Under the pieces are notes generated by a model. The model ran no database searches, was not told the DNA's origin, and saw only the letters and a list, made by a program, of their open reading frames with translations. A stretch of DNA of 64,000 bases. Origin: an uncultured Treponema sp. (GTDB taxonomy: Bacteria > Spirochaetota > Spirochaetia > Treponematales > Treponemataceae). This document shows positions 25,471-34,671 of the stretch, one piece after another. A program made the position numbers and the translations under genes. Each line of letters starts with the position of its first letter. Within the stretch, counting starts at the first letter, position 1. The stretch covers positions 74,529-138,528 of the forward strand of contig CAJUBD010000010.1 in assembly GCA_910584475.1 (NCBI GenBank), written 5' to 3'.

Positions 25471-27567
25471 TTGTCTGACAAAAAAATCGCATCCGCCTTT
25501 TTCCGTGAAAACAAATTCTACAACCTCACCGATTTTTCCAAACGACTAAAAATCGATGAAGAACATGCGCAAAAAGTCATCTCGCATCTTCGTGCCGCGA
25601 ACATCATAAAGCCCACTTCCCGCCGTGCGCTCGATATGGACGAGTTGCAGTCGGAAGCAATCATTTTGGAAGAAACATTTTTCTCAAACTCTGAGAACGG
25701 CTTCACATTTTGCTTTGTTGGAATTGTGTACACTGAAAGCTGCGTCTTAAAATGCTTTCCCAAATATTTTGAAAACGATGCGGACGAAAAATCCTTCGGG
25801 GAAAATTCTGCGAATATTTTACACTTCAAAAAAGTTTTGAAAGCGATTCAAAAATACAAAAGCGACAAATGCGAGAACCTTCATATTTATTATGACACGG
25901 AGGAAAAAGGGAGCTTCAATCGTCTTGCAATGGAACTCTTTTTGCTTGAAGATTATTTTACAAACGGCATCTACACAAATGAGCGTGAAATAATTGAAAC
26001 GAATGGCGAAGGACAAATCGACTGGAACCGCACGATTGGAGATGCATTCGCCTTTATAAAAAACGCAAGACCATATTATGTCGATTTGCAAACTGTAGAA
26101 TTTCGAGACAATAGCCAGGATTTTTTCCGTCTGCTTCACGAATGCGTTTTGACAAAATGTTCGCGCGAACTGCAAATTGCGGGCATCCTCGATTTGTTTG
26201 ACATCGCCCCAGTTCAATTGAACGCAAAACCAGTTTCCGACTTCGGCGACATTGACTACATAAAATACCGGCTTGAATCGGAAATCAAAAGTCAATTCAT
26301 TACGAAAAAGAAAAATCTTTTGAGGACGATGTATATTTTTTTGAGTGAAACTGAATCTGAAAAAATTGAAAGTGATTTTAGTTTCTATGGCACAAACGCC
26401 TTCGATATGGTTTGGGAAAAAGCATGCTCTGCAATTTTTGATGATATAAAGAACGAACAAATCACTAATCTTGAACTCCACGGAATTGTGCGGTTCAAAA
26501 ACTACAAATTGAAGAGGAACGGAACTCTGAAAACTCTTATCGAAAAGGCGAAATGGGAATTCCCAAAAGACATCATCGATGAGAACGAACCTTCAAAAGC
26601 GACCGCATCGCTAGAGTCACACGAATCGTTGGATTCAATCAAACAGTTGGAGACAAGCAAAACATTGAAGCCAGACATTATTTCAATTCGCGATGGCATT
26701 TTTTATATCCTTGACGGGAAATATTATGTTCCGCATTACAACGAAAACACTATTTCAAATCAGCCCGGCATTCAAGATGTTGTAAAGCAGTTTGCGTATC
26801 ACAAGGCATTCCACCAGTTCCTGCAAATCTCGTCGCTTGAAAAAGTCGCGAACGCGTTTTTGCTTCCACAAACTTTTCCAAGAGCTAATAAAAATGACGA
26901 GAACATCAAATACATAGGAAATGTCAAACTCAACTTGATGCAAACTTTCGCATTGGAAACACTGTGCCCGATTTCGCTTATTGAATTGAATCCAGATTTT
27001 GTTTTTGAAAATTACTTACAAGGAAAAAGGATTTCTGATGAATTGAAAAATTTACAAGAAATAGAAACACCGATTCCAAAGGCAACGCTCACAAACTATG
27101 ACTGGCAAAATGATTTTATTCCTCGCTTGGATTTTACAATGGCAGGATTCCTGCGAAAATCGTACATCGAACAAATCCGCTCGCAAAAAAAAGACTTCAT
27201 TTTCTTTTTTTACCGCAAGAAAGGCGAAGTACTGTATCCTGTCCACAACCTGCTCCCCTGCTGCGGAAAATTCATCGGCTACAATCCAAAATGCGATTTC
27301 TTTGTCAAAGGAAAAATCGTATTTGAAGAAAACAAAGCAATAATAAAAATTCTTGACAAATCAAAATTACTGGACGAACTCAAACAAAGCGGCTATGAAA
27401 ACGCCTCGCACACAAGCGCGGACTCGTATTATGCAATTAAAATCACTGCCGTGAAAATTGTGGACGCGGATTTTGCCGAGAAGAAAAAATTGCAGGACGC
27501 AATCGACAATTTTGAAGGCAACGACATTTTAAGCGAGCATTCGCCGAAAGTTGAAAGTGTTTTCTAA
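25471..27567 (+). CDS. LlaJI/McrC-like restriction nuclease subunit
   Basis: 698 residues. The TTG start directly follows the rhuM stop and has AAGGAG upstream. The nuclease core is a PD-(D/E)XK motif: KPDIISI (D402) and YILDGKYY (D415-G-K417), as in the LlaJI/McrC nuclease subunits. The large N-terminal part likely docks on the McrB motor. LlaJI systems pair such a subunit with an McrB-like protein and two C5 methyltransferases. Here one methyltransferase is truncated and the other sits in a different sequence block. Confidence 0.82.
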   Translation: MSDKKIASAFFRENKFYNLTDFSKRLKIDEEHAQKVISHLRAANIIKPTSRRALDMDELQSEAIILEETFFSNSENGFTFCFVGIVYTESCVLKCFPKYFENDADEKSFGENSANILHFKKVLKAIQKYKSDKCENLHIYYDTEEKGSFNRLAMELFLLEDYFTNGIYTNEREIIETNGEGQIDWNRTIGDAFAFIKNARPYYVDLQTVEFRDNSQDFFRLLHECVLTKCSRELQIAGILDLFDIAPVQLNAKPVSDFGDIDYIKYRLESEIKSQFITKKKNLLRTMYIFLSETESEKIESDFSFYGTNAFDMVWEKACSAIFDDIKNEQITNLELHGIVRFKNYKLKRNGTLKTLIEKAKWEFPKDIIDENEPSKATASLESHESLDSIKQLETSKTLKPDIISIRDGIFYILDGKYYVPHYNENTISNQPGIQDVVKQFAYHKAFHQFLQISSLEKVANAFLLPQTFPRANKNDENIKYIGNVKLNLMQTFALETLCPISLIELNPDFVFENYLQGKRISDELKNLQEIETPIPKATLTNYDWQNDFIPRLDFTMAGFLRKSYIEQIRSQKKDFIFFFYRKKGEVLYPVHNLLPCCGKFIGYNPKCDFFVKGKIVFEENKAIIKILDKSKLLDELKQSGYENASHTSADSYYAIKITAVKIVDADFAEKKKLQDAIDNFEGNDILSEHSPKVESVF

Positions 27568-27599
27568 ATATGCTAAACTGATATGACGGAACAAAATTT

Positions 27600-28034
27600 A
27601 TGTCCAACATCACCCCTCATTTTGAAGTAGTAGCAGCAGTAATTTCTCGAACTGTCCTTGATGGCACAACGCAGTTTTTTGCGGCGCAGCGCCCCGGTTC
27701 CAAGCCTAAGTCTTCTCCAAACGAGACAAATTATAAATGGGAATTTCCTGGCGGCAAAGTCGAAGCGGGGGAAACTCGGGAAGCGGCGCTCGCTCGTGAA
27801 ATCAAAGAAGAATTCGGCGCGAAAATCGTTGTAAATGATTTTATTACAACAGTTCATCACGAATACAAGACATTCAGCATTACTATGCACGCTTTTCGTT
27901 GTACGCTTGCGCATCCTGGTGAAGTACTGACCTTGCGCGAACATTTGGACAGCAAATGGCTTTCGCGAGAAGAATTGATGTCGCTAGATTGGGCGGCGGC
28001 GGATGTGCTGATTGCAAAGGCGATAAGCCGTTAG
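27600..28034 (+). CDS. mutT: Nudix hydrolase, MutT/8-oxo-dGTP diphosphatase type
   Basis: Sanitises oxidised nucleotides. 144 residues with the complete Nudix box GGKVEAGETREAALAREIKE (51-70), continuing EFG, and the MutT-typical KWEFPGGK. It starts 33 nt after the LlaJI gene stop and may be read from that operon. Housekeeping rather than defence is likely, so it marks the right edge of the island. Confidence 0.92.
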   Translation: MSNITPHFEVVAAVISRTVLDGTTQFFAAQRPGSKPKSSPNETNYKWEFPGGKVEAGETREAALAREIKEEFGAKIVVNDFITTVHHEYKTFSITMHAFRCTLAHPGEVLTLREHLDSKWLSREELMSLDWAAADVLIAKAISR

Positions 28035-28079
28035 CCGAGCCATTTATCTCACGAAACCTACCGTTTGTCGCCAAAGATA

Positions 28080-28107
28080 TTGCAATGTTAAATATTCCGC
28101 GTATAAT
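28080..28107 (+). promoter_or_regulatory. Promoter of the exported protein/LytTR genes
   Basis: TTGCAA at 28080-28085, 16-nt spacer, TATAAT at 28102-28107. Confidence 0.55.
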
Positions 28108-28142
28108 TACTGCAAAATTAGTTTTTGATGGCGGAGGAATTT

Positions 28143-28682
28143 ATGAAAAGAAAGAAATTGTTTTTTGTAACGGCAATTTTGGCATTCTCTTTTTGCCAGA
28201 TTTTATTTGCACAAGAATCGGATTTAAAGCGATTTTCTCTCGGCGGGATTTGGAGATCAGATGATTTTCGCTCTTCGGGCGGAATCGAATTTGGCATTAC
28301 GATTTCGCATGGAAAATTCGTCGCAAGAAATTATTTTCTCGCGGAGGGCTTTGGCTTGCGGGGCGATGAATTGTCGGGAGGGGGATTTTCGCTTTCCGAT
28401 AAAATTCAACTCGGCGGCAAAATGGACTTGGGAAAAGTTTCCGTTGTCGCATACGGCTTCGCGCAAATTGGATGGGCCGCCTTCTCGACAACTGGAAAAG
28501 CGATGTTCGCGCAGCCATTTTTTATAGAACTTTCAGGCGGCGGAGGAATTGAATTTCTTTTGTACAATAATTTTTCTTTTATGGTTGAATTTGGCGGCGG
28601 CGGATACATTCCGACTAAGTCAGGAAAAATAAATGGAGGCGGCTTTCAATCTCTTTTGCTCGGATGCCGAAAATATTTTTAG
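28143..28682 (+). CDS. Exported glycine-rich beta-barrel-like protein
   Basis: 179 residues from the ATG at 28143 (GGAGG 6 nt upstream). Signal peptide MKRKKLFFVTAILAFSFC with cleavage near LFAQ. The mature part alternates polar and hydrophobic residues with many glycines (GGIEFGITISHG, GGGYIP), like a small outer-membrane barrel. It ends in an aromatic residue (YF), also typical of barrels. No family is named. The LytTR gene begins 3 nt after its stop. Confidence 0.65.
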   Translation: MKRKKLFFVTAILAFSFCQILFAQESDLKRFSLGGIWRSDDFRSSGGIEFGITISHGKFVARNYFLAEGFGLRGDELSGGGFSLSDKIQLGGKMDLGKVSVVAYGFAQIGWAAFSTTGKAMFAQPFFIELSGGGGIEFLLYNNFSFMVEFGGGGYIPTKSGKINGGGFQSLLLGCRKYF

Positions 28683-28684
28683 AT

Positions 28685-29140
28685 ATGAAAACTTTCATCG
28701 TGTTGGAGGAATCTTTGCAAATTCCTTTCGCGCAAATTCACACGCAAAAAGTGACGCCCGAAATTTCACGGCTAAAGGAATTGATGGAGAACGATTTCGT
28801 TCCGATAAAACTTTGCGGCTATGACAAAGATTTTATGGTAAAACTTTTGCCCGAGCAGATAATGCGCATTTACAGCGCGAACAAAAAAGTCTACGCCCAA
28901 ACTCAAGAAGGGATTTTTGAAATTAGGCAAAGGCTTTATGAAATCGAAGAACTCATTCCGAGACTTGGTTCGGACAAGTTCATTCGAATCTCCAATTCCG
29001 AAATTGTAAATTTCGATTTCGTAAAAAAATTCGATATGAGTCTTTCCGGGACAATCGGCTTGAATTTTAAAAACGGCGAGCGGACTTTTGTATCGCGCAG
29101 GCTTGTAAAAAAAATCTGCACCGCGCTTGGATTGAAATAA
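28685..29140 (+). CDS. LytTR-domain DNA-binding regulator
   Basis: 151 residues without a receiver domain. The C-terminal 100 residues match LytTR: MRIYSANKKVYAQTQEGIF, then FIRISNSEIVNFDFVKKF and RTFVSRRLVKKI. Stand-alone LytTR regulators are usually followed by a DUF3021 membrane protein, as here. The ATG at 28685 is preferred to one at 28664 that overlaps the upstream gene. The palindrome after the stop probably terminates or attenuates before the DUF3021 gene. Confidence 0.9.
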   Translation: MKTFIVLEESLQIPFAQIHTQKVTPEISRLKELMENDFVPIKLCGYDKDFMVKLLPEQIMRIYSANKKVYAQTQEGIFEIRQRLYEIEELIPRLGSDKFIRISNSEIVNFDFVKKFDMSLSGTIGLNFKNGERTFVSRRLVKKICTALGLK

Positions 29141-29152
29141 TTTACTATTAGA

Positions 29153-29448
29153 GTGTTTAAAATTGTCTCCGAAATAGCGAGACAATTTTAACTTTGAGCT
29201 TCCTTTGGGAAGTCGCTTACTTTACTGCGATTTTTCGTCTTGCTACAAAATCGCGTTTTCAACAATTCCCGAATCTGAAGGTTCCTTAAAATTAAGCACC
29301 GCAGGAAACTTCAGTTTCCGAGGACGCTTAATTAGCCCGCGCGAGCGGGCAGTAAATCGCGAGTTTTTGAAAAAACTCGTATTAAAATCAGCAACGCAAT
29401 TTTAGTTGCTGATTTTAAATGTTCGCTCATTGTTGAAAATTAAGGAGG
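29153..29448 (+). repeat. Composite leader repeat between LytTR and DUF3021 genes
   Basis: Begins with a palindrome (AAAATTGTCTC/GAGACAATTTT) that contains a 12-codon frame from GTG 29153 to stop 29191 (FKIVSEIARQF). CTACAAAATCGCG follows, and TTTTCAACAAT (29256-29266) can pair with ATTGTTGAAAA (29429-29439) just before TTAAGGAGG. Between the arms are nested hairpins, including AAAATCAGCAAC/GTTGCTGATTTT. Confidence 0.55.
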
Positions 29449-29454
29449 AACAAA

Positions 29455-29937
29455 ATGAAACAGACTATGAAAAGAATTTTTGTACACGGAATGCTGGCAA
29501 GCGCGATTTCAATCTCCGTGACTTCCATAATCACGCTTGTAATTTCTGCGAGCATAGGAAGCGGAGATTGCATTCGGGCGATACCTGCATTTGTAAATAA
29601 ATTTGGTTCGGATGTAAACGCGTTGATTTTTGAATATTCTTTCGTGACAGGATTTAGTTTCATTTGCGCCGCGGCCAACGAGTTTTTTAAAATAGATTCT
29701 TGGAATCTTACAAAAGCGACGCTCGTTCATTTTGTAATGGTGTTTTCGGCTTACGTTGTTCCGGCATGGATTTGCCGTCTGTTTCCGCACACGCTCCGCG
29801 CGATTTTACTTCAAGCAGGATTTTTTATCTTAATCTACGCGCTTGTTTGGATTTCGATTTATGTTAGGCAGCTTTCTGCAATAAAACGAATCAATACGAA
29901 AATCGCCGACTTAAGACGAGGAAGAAATCAAAACTGA
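29455..29937 (+). CDS. DUF3021 family membrane protein
   Basis: 160 residues with four predicted membrane helices and a short charged tail. DUF3021 proteins pair with LytTR regulators and are thought to control them. AAGGAGG lies 7 nt before the ATG, at the end of a long-range hairpin cassette also found before the AraC gene. Confidence 0.85.
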   Translation: MKQTMKRIFVHGMLASAISISVTSIITLVISASIGSGDCIRAIPAFVNKFGSDVNALIFEYSFVTGFSFICAAANEFFKIDSWNLTKATLVHFVMVFSAYVVPAWICRLFPHTLRAILLQAGFFILIYALVWISIYVRQLSAIKRINTKIADLRRGRNQN

Positions 29938-30061
29938 TCAGCGTAAGCAAACGAGAATTTTTCTTTTGAGTGAAAATGCTTAATGAAAAATTATGCGTTG
30001 TCATTAAAAGTGATTGTTGCTGGCAAATAAGAATGCAAGCCGTGTTTTTGAAGACTATGCT

Positions 30062-30946
30062 TCACCTTTGCTTTCTGTATTCTTCTGGCGTTTTTCCCGT
30101 TTGCTCTTTGAACGATTTGGAAAAATAACTCATGTCGTTAAAACCGCATTCCGATGCGATTGAAGAAATTTTTTCGTCGGTGTAAGAAAGCATTCGGCAG
30201 GATTTTTCTATGCGGATTTTCTTTACATATTGAAGAGGCGAGGTTTTTAGCACGGATTTAAAATCGCGCAAGACGACGCTTTTGCTCACGGCGGCAAAAG
30301 CCGCAATTTGCTCCAACTTGATTTCCGATGAATAATTTTTTTCTATGAACAAAATTATTTTTTTGACGCGTTCGTTTTGGATTAGCGAAAAAGCATTGTC
30401 ATTTTTTGAGGAATCTTTGAGTTTGCAATTTGCAATCAAAATATGAAAAATTTTTGTCAAAAGATAACGGCAGTCATTTTGAAATTCGGAACTTTCGGTT
30501 TTCACCTTATTCCAAATTATTTTCGCGAAATTCACGCATCTTCTTTGCCAAAGAATTTCATGGCGCATTTTGCAAAACGAAAAACCGCTGTCGCGCAAAA
30601 AAGGAAAAATCAAATTGTGATTGAAGAAACTTTCGCTTGTGCCGGAAATTATTTTTGAATTGAACACGAGCGAATTTATTTCTCCAAAAGATTTTTCCAA
30701 AGAATGAATCGCACGAGAGTTTATAAAAATGGCTTCGTTCCTTTTTAGAGTTATTTTATTTTGCGCGACATTCACAATCGCTTTTCCTGAGACACAAAAA
30801 ATTATTTCAAACTCATCATGCCAGTGCCACGGAATTTCGCTTTCGTGCAAATCATCGCTATAGCATGCAAGCGGAAATTGAATTGTTCCGTGCGAGATGA
30901 GTTCTTTTCTTGTGTTGTCCGTCACGACATTGCATTTTGAAAGCAT
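30062..30946 (-). CDS. AraC family transcriptional regulator
   Basis: 294 residues: an N-terminal cupin-like sensor (IPWHWHDEFEIIFCVSGKA) and a C-terminal double helix-turn-helix (about 195-294) ending MSYFSKSFKEQTGKTPEEYR. A GTG at 30952 is in frame, but the ATG at 30946 has AAGGAG at the right distance and is preferred. The Shine-Dalgarno is preceded by a 19-bp hairpin. No obvious target operon adjoins it. Carbohydrate sensing is likely for this type but unproven. Confidence 0.9.
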   Translation of the reverse strand: MLSKCNVVTDNTRKELISHGTIQFPLACYSDDLHESEIPWHWHDEFEIIFCVSGKAIVNVAQNKITLKRNEAIFINSRAIHSLEKSFGEINSLVFNSKIISGTSESFFNHNLIFPFLRDSGFSFCKMRHEILWQRRCVNFAKIIWNKVKTESSEFQNDCRYLLTKIFHILIANCKLKDSSKNDNAFSLIQNERVKKIILFIEKNYSSEIKLEQIAAFAAVSKSVVLRDFKSVLKTSPLQYVKKIRIEKSCRMLSYTDEKISSIASECGFNDMSYFSKSFKEQTGKTPEEYRKQR

Positions 30947-30960
30947 ATTCACTCCTTAAT

Positions 30961-31000
30961 TTTCAATAATGAAAAAGTTTCAACTTTTTCATTATTGAAA
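30961..31000 (-). promoter_or_regulatory. Perfect 19-bp leader hairpin before the AraC Shine-Dalgarno
   Basis: TTTCAATAATGAAAAAGTT (30961-30979) and its exact complement (30982-31000) leave a 2-nt loop. On the minus strand the stem is followed by TTAAGGAG and the ATG. Same cassette as at 14825 and 29256-29448. Confidence 0.6.
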
Positions 31001-31115
31001 AACGCGACTTCGCAATGAAATGAGAAGTTGCAGTGGATGTGCGAGTTTTGGAACAAAACTCGAAATTAAAATTGTCGCCCGGGTTTTTCATAAAAAAACA
31101 AGGCGAAAACCCGAT

Positions 31116-31163
31116 AGCAAGTCGCAAGGCTTGCGTTATATTTTCGATGCGAAATTTAAACGC
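31116..31163 (+). repeat. 48-bp dispersed repeat, copy 1
   Basis: Starts with the hairpin AGCAAGTCGCAAGGCTTGCG and ends AAATTTAAACGC. It matches 36637-36684 at 45 of 48 positions. It lies in 30953-31239, which otherwise holds only repeats. Confidence 0.7.
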
Positions 31164-31239
31164 TCCTTTTCTGTGTGCTAATTTTTATATTTTACGCCTT
31201 ACATTATCTACTGTACGGAGACACTTCAAGCACCAAATT

Positions 31240-32280
31240 CTAAATTGAAGCCAAGTTAATCTGTATTAAAATTTTCTGATAATCCGACTTACTTTCCGCG
31301 TGGACGATTTTTTGCCGAAGTTCCGCGCCGCCCGAAATTCCTTTCGAATAAGCGCAAAACCGTTTTCGCATTTCGCGGCAGGCGGCATCTTCTCCAATGT
31401 CGGCGGCGAGCAAATCCAATTCTTCAAACGCGGCACTGAATTTTTCTGCGGCGGAAATTTCTTTGAACGTGCCGTTTTCCAAAAGTTCGCGCGTCTGCCT
31501 AAAAATAAACGGATTTCCCATCGCGCCGCGCGCGAACATCACGCCGTCGCAGCCAGTTTGTTCAAGCATATTCTTCGCGTCTTGCGGCGAGAAAATGTCG
31601 CCGCTTCCAAAAACTGGAATTCTTCCTGCCACGAATTCCACTAGTTGCGCCAAAATGTTCCAGTCAGCTTTGCCTTCGTAACCTTGCGCACGCGTTCGTG
31701 GATGAATCGTAATTGCGCTGACTCCTGCTTCCAAAGCGGCGGCGGCGGCTTCCCGCCAAGTCAAATTCTGCGCGTCCCAGCCCGAACGGATTTTTACGCT
31801 GACAGGAATTTTAAGAGGCGCGGCTTTTCCGCCGAATGTCGGACGCTCGCCTTCAAATTCCGAAACCGACTTTACGACTGCGCTCGCGATTTTGAAAAGT
31901 TTTTCGGGATTTCGCGTGAGTTCCGCACCCGCGCCGCTTTTTATGATTTTCGGAACTGGGCATCCGCAATTTATGTCGATGAGTTCGCACGAAGTTTTTT
32001 GCAAGACGATTCGCGCGCCTTGCGCCACCACTTCTTCATTGCCACCGAAAATCTGCACAGCATACGCAGCTTCGTTCGGAGCACGTTCCATCAAAACTTG
32101 CGTTTTCTTCGAATCACGCGTGAGCGCTTCCATCGAAACCATTTCGGTGTATTCAAAACAACTCCCGCCTTTCACGCAAACGCTCCGAAAAGCGCGGTCG
32201 CTGTAACCGGCCACCGGCGCGAGGAAAAGGTTTCCTGACAGAGAAAGATTCCCGATTTTTACAGGGTGAAACAGCGACAT
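31240..32280 (-). CDS. dusB: tRNA-dihydrouridine synthase
   Basis: Flavoenzyme that reduces uridine to dihydrouridine in tRNA. 346 residues from the Met at 32280 (MSLFHPVKIGNLSL); the frame extends to 32364 but the added residues are not family-like. FMN site LAPVAGYSDRAFR, catalytic Cys in NCGCP (C107), IPVSVKIRSGW and TIHPRTRAQGY. No clear Shine-Dalgarno. Probably co-transcribed with the upstream tatD. Confidence 0.93.
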   Translation of the reverse strand: MSLFHPVKIGNLSLSGNLFLAPVAGYSDRAFRSVCVKGGSCFEYTEMVSMEALTRDSKKTQVLMERAPNEAAYAVQIFGGNEEVVAQGARIVLQKTSCELIDINCGCPVPKIIKSGAGAELTRNPEKLFKIASAVVKSVSEFEGERPTFGGKAAPLKIPVSVKIRSGWDAQNLTWREAAAAALEAGVSAITIHPRTRAQGYEGKADWNILAQLVEFVAGRIPVFGSGDIFSPQDAKNMLEQTGCDGVMFARGAMGNPFIFRQTRELLENGTFKEISAAEKFSAAFEELDLLAADIGEDAACREMRKRFCAYSKGISGGAELRQKIVHAESKSDYQKILIQINLASI

Positions 32281-32399
32281 TCTAATTTTTGTTTCAAACA
32301 AATTCCGCGCAATGTTTTTTTTCAACAAACCAAATATAAACAAAAGCCGCGCGAGTTTGTTCAAACAAACTCGTTAAGCAAGCCGTAGGCTTGCGGCAC

Positions 32400-33182
32400 T
32401 CATTCCGGAAGCTTGAAAACTTTGCAACTGTTTTTCCAAAGTTGTGCGCTCAATTCTTCCAAATCCATTTCCAGCATTTCCGCGAGAAATTTCGCCGTGG
32501 AAGGCAAATATTTTGGCATCGTGCGCTTTTTTTCGCGGAATTCCGCAGGAATCATAAAAGGACTTTCCGTTTCAATCAAAATCCTGTCCACGGGAACATT
32601 GAGGACAGTTTCGTGCAAATTGCGCGCGTTCCGATAAGTCAAATTTCCCGCAAACGAAAAATAAATGTTGAGATTCGCATCGAGACATTTTTTCGCATAT
32701 TCGGCATCTTCGGAATAGCAATGCAAAATCGCGCCAGAATCCGGAATCCGCTGACTCAAAATGTCGAAAATATCCTTGCCCGCATCGCGATTGTGGATGA
32801 CCACCGGCAAATTGTGCTTTTGCGCCAATTCGAGCTGCGTGATGAACATTTCGATTTGGGAACGCTTGTCGCCGAATTGCTTGAAATAATCCAACCCCGT
32901 TTCACCAATCGCCACAACGTTCGGCAATTTCACGCTTTCTTCAATCGTGCGAATCCAATCTTTGCCAGGATTCACCACTTCGGCGGGCGCGACTCCTACC
33001 GCGTGATAAATTCCTGAAATCGACTTCAAATTCGGATAAACTTTCGCGAAATCGTGGAGAGAATTATTGATGCTGACAATTCGCGTAACTCCGGCGATTT
33101 TTGCCTGCTGAATTACACGCAATTGTTCAATCGGGTCATCATAAATCAGCCCGATGTGGGCGTGAGTATCAAAAAACTGCAT
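32400..33182 (-). CDS. tatD: TatD family metal-dependent DNase
   Basis: 260 residues. Metal ligands HAH in FFDTHAHIGL, GETGLDYF, the His of VVIHNRDAG and the His in GAILHCYSED, then ETESPFM near 200, all in the family order. Acts in the cytoplasm on DNA ends in repair or quality control. TAGGA precedes the ATG. Same strand as dusB, 119 nt apart. Confidence 0.92.
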   Translation of the reverse strand: MQFFDTHAHIGLIYDDPIEQLRVIQQAKIAGVTRIVSINNSLHDFAKVYPNLKSISGIYHAVGVAPAEVVNPGKDWIRTIEESVKLPNVVAIGETGLDYFKQFGDKRSQIEMFITQLELAQKHNLPVVIHNRDAGKDIFDILSQRIPDSGAILHCYSEDAEYAKKCLDANLNIYFSFAGNLTYRNARNLHETVLNVPVDRILIETESPFMIPAEFREKKRTMPKYLPSTAKFLAEMLEMDLEELSAQLWKNSCKVFKLPE

Positions 33183-33445
33183 GGCATTTTCCTATGAGCC
33201 ACAGCAAAGTGGCGAAAATAATAATAACCTTATGGATAAGCGTCGCTCTTTTTATGCCGACACTTACTTTTTTCTGAGTTTCTACCGATATTTAAAATAA
33301 TAGCACGGTTTTGGTTTTTTGTCAAATAAAAAACACGATTTTGCAATGAAATGCCTCGCAACGAGTGTGAAGTATGAAGTTTCAAGCAAAAATCGCGAGT
33401 CGACAAGCGAGTTTGTCTTAATTTCTGCTTTTTCAAAATTTGCTC

Positions 33446-33474
33446 TTGACAAACCGCCGTTTGAGTGCTAAAAT
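33446..33474 (+). promoter_or_regulatory. Promoter of the M23-bactofilin-yaaR operon
   Basis: TTGACA at 33446-33451 and TAAAAT at 33469-33474 with a 17-nt spacer, about 50 nt before the start. In 33183-33445 only repeat fragments are visible (an ATTTTGCAATGAAATG block and GTCGAC/CGAGTT pieces). Confidence 0.7.
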
Positions 33475-33524
33475 CAAGACAATGTGCTTATTGTCGTTAC
33501 TCGCATGACAATGGGAGAATTAAA

Positions 33525-34529
33525 TTGGTTAGAAACAAAGATTTATCAAAAGTTATGGCCCGTTCTTTCATAACAGACAAGCCGACATTGGGTCAAAAAA
33601 TTCGCGGTGGATTTTCAAAGTTTTTCCATATATTTGACAACAAATTGACAATAATGATTGTTCCTCATTCGCAGGGCAAAGTCATGAATTTGCAGACAAA
33701 TGTCTTCGCAATGTTTTTGGGAATCGTAATCATTGCGGGGATTTTGATAAGTTTCATTTTTTTCAATAAGAACGCGATCAATTCCAATGCGGAAATCAGC
33801 CGGCTTTTTTCGGAAAACCGCGAAACGATGGCGAGCCTTGACGAATTGAGAGACGAAAACAACAATCTTTTGCAGACGGCGAAACGCTTTCAGTCTTCCT
33901 TGAGCCAATCGCTTTCGCTTTTGGGAATCGACCAGCAAACTAACTTGGAAAATTCAACCATGCAAAACGGCGACCTTTCTTCGCTGTTCAGTTCGGAAGA
34001 CTTGGCGATGGGAAGCGTCCGGGAGACCGCGGACATCCGAAAGCTCACATCGTATTTGGAAAACGCCGTCCAACCAATCGAACAAATCGGAAAACTGCTT
34101 GAAACGCAAAATTCGCTTTTCGCGGACATTCCGAGCATTTGGCCAGTTCGCAGTCCGCAGCTCCATATTTCAATGCCGTTCGGACCGAACATTCACCCGA
34201 TTACCGGTCAATGGTATGTTCACAAGGGCATCGATATGTCCACATGGCGTAGCGGCGACCCGATTCGCGTTCCGGCAAACGGACAAGTCGTCACTCGCGC
34301 ATACGATGCCGGTTACGGAAACAATTTGATCATAAAGCACAAGCATGGCATTTATACGCGTTATGCGCACATGAACACTTTCCGCGTGGTTCCAGGACAG
34401 TTTGTCTCGCAGGGAGACATCATCGGCACTATCGGAAATACCGGCGTTACGACAGGTCCGCACTTGCATTATGAAGTTCATATTGGAAGCGATGTAGTAG
34501 ACCCAATGAAATACCTCAACATCAAATAA
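33525..34529 (+). CDS. M23 family metallopeptidase (LytM-like), membrane anchored
   Basis: Peptidoglycan hydrolase or its regulator. About 334 residues from the TTG at 33525, which has GGGAG upstream; ATG 33555 is an alternative. One membrane helix (VFAMFLGIVIIAGILISFIFF), a coiled-coil region rich in Glu/Asn/Leu, then the LytM domain with HKGIDMS and HLHYEVH zinc ligands near 232 and 313. M23-bactofilin gene pairs are common in curved and helical bacteria and shape the cell wall. Confidence 0.9.
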   Translation: MVRNKDLSKVMARSFITDKPTLGQKIRGGFSKFFHIFDNKLTIMIVPHSQGKVMNLQTNVFAMFLGIVIIAGILISFIFFNKNAINSNAEISRLFSENRETMASLDELRDENNNLLQTAKRFQSSLSQSLSLLGIDQQTNLENSTMQNGDLSSLFSSEDLAMGSVRETADIRKLTSYLENAVQPIEQIGKLLETQNSLFADIPSIWPVRSPQLHISMPFGPNIHPITGQWYVHKGIDMSTWRSGDPIRVPANGQVVTRAYDAGYGNNLIIKHKHGIYTRYAHMNTFRVVPGQFVSQGDIIGTIGNTGVTTGPHLHYEVHIGSDVVDPMKYLNIK

Positions 34530-34580
34530 TCAACATACCTCGCGCAGGGCGTCGGGGCGCGAAACCCTCCGCACAATCAA
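34528..34580 (+). repeat. REP-like hairpin element, copy 1
   Basis: Starts AATCAACATACCTCG and ends CCCTCCGCACAATCAA, with a GC-rich hairpin in the middle. A second copy with one or two small indels lies at 51254-51307. Both directly follow a gene end. Confidence 0.65.
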
Positions 34581-34671
34581 GAGGTTAACGTGTGCGCGTC
34601 ATTAACGCGCACGCTAAAAACCCAATCATTATTTTCCAAAATCGCCCTTGACTTTTTATTAGGAGGTTAAA

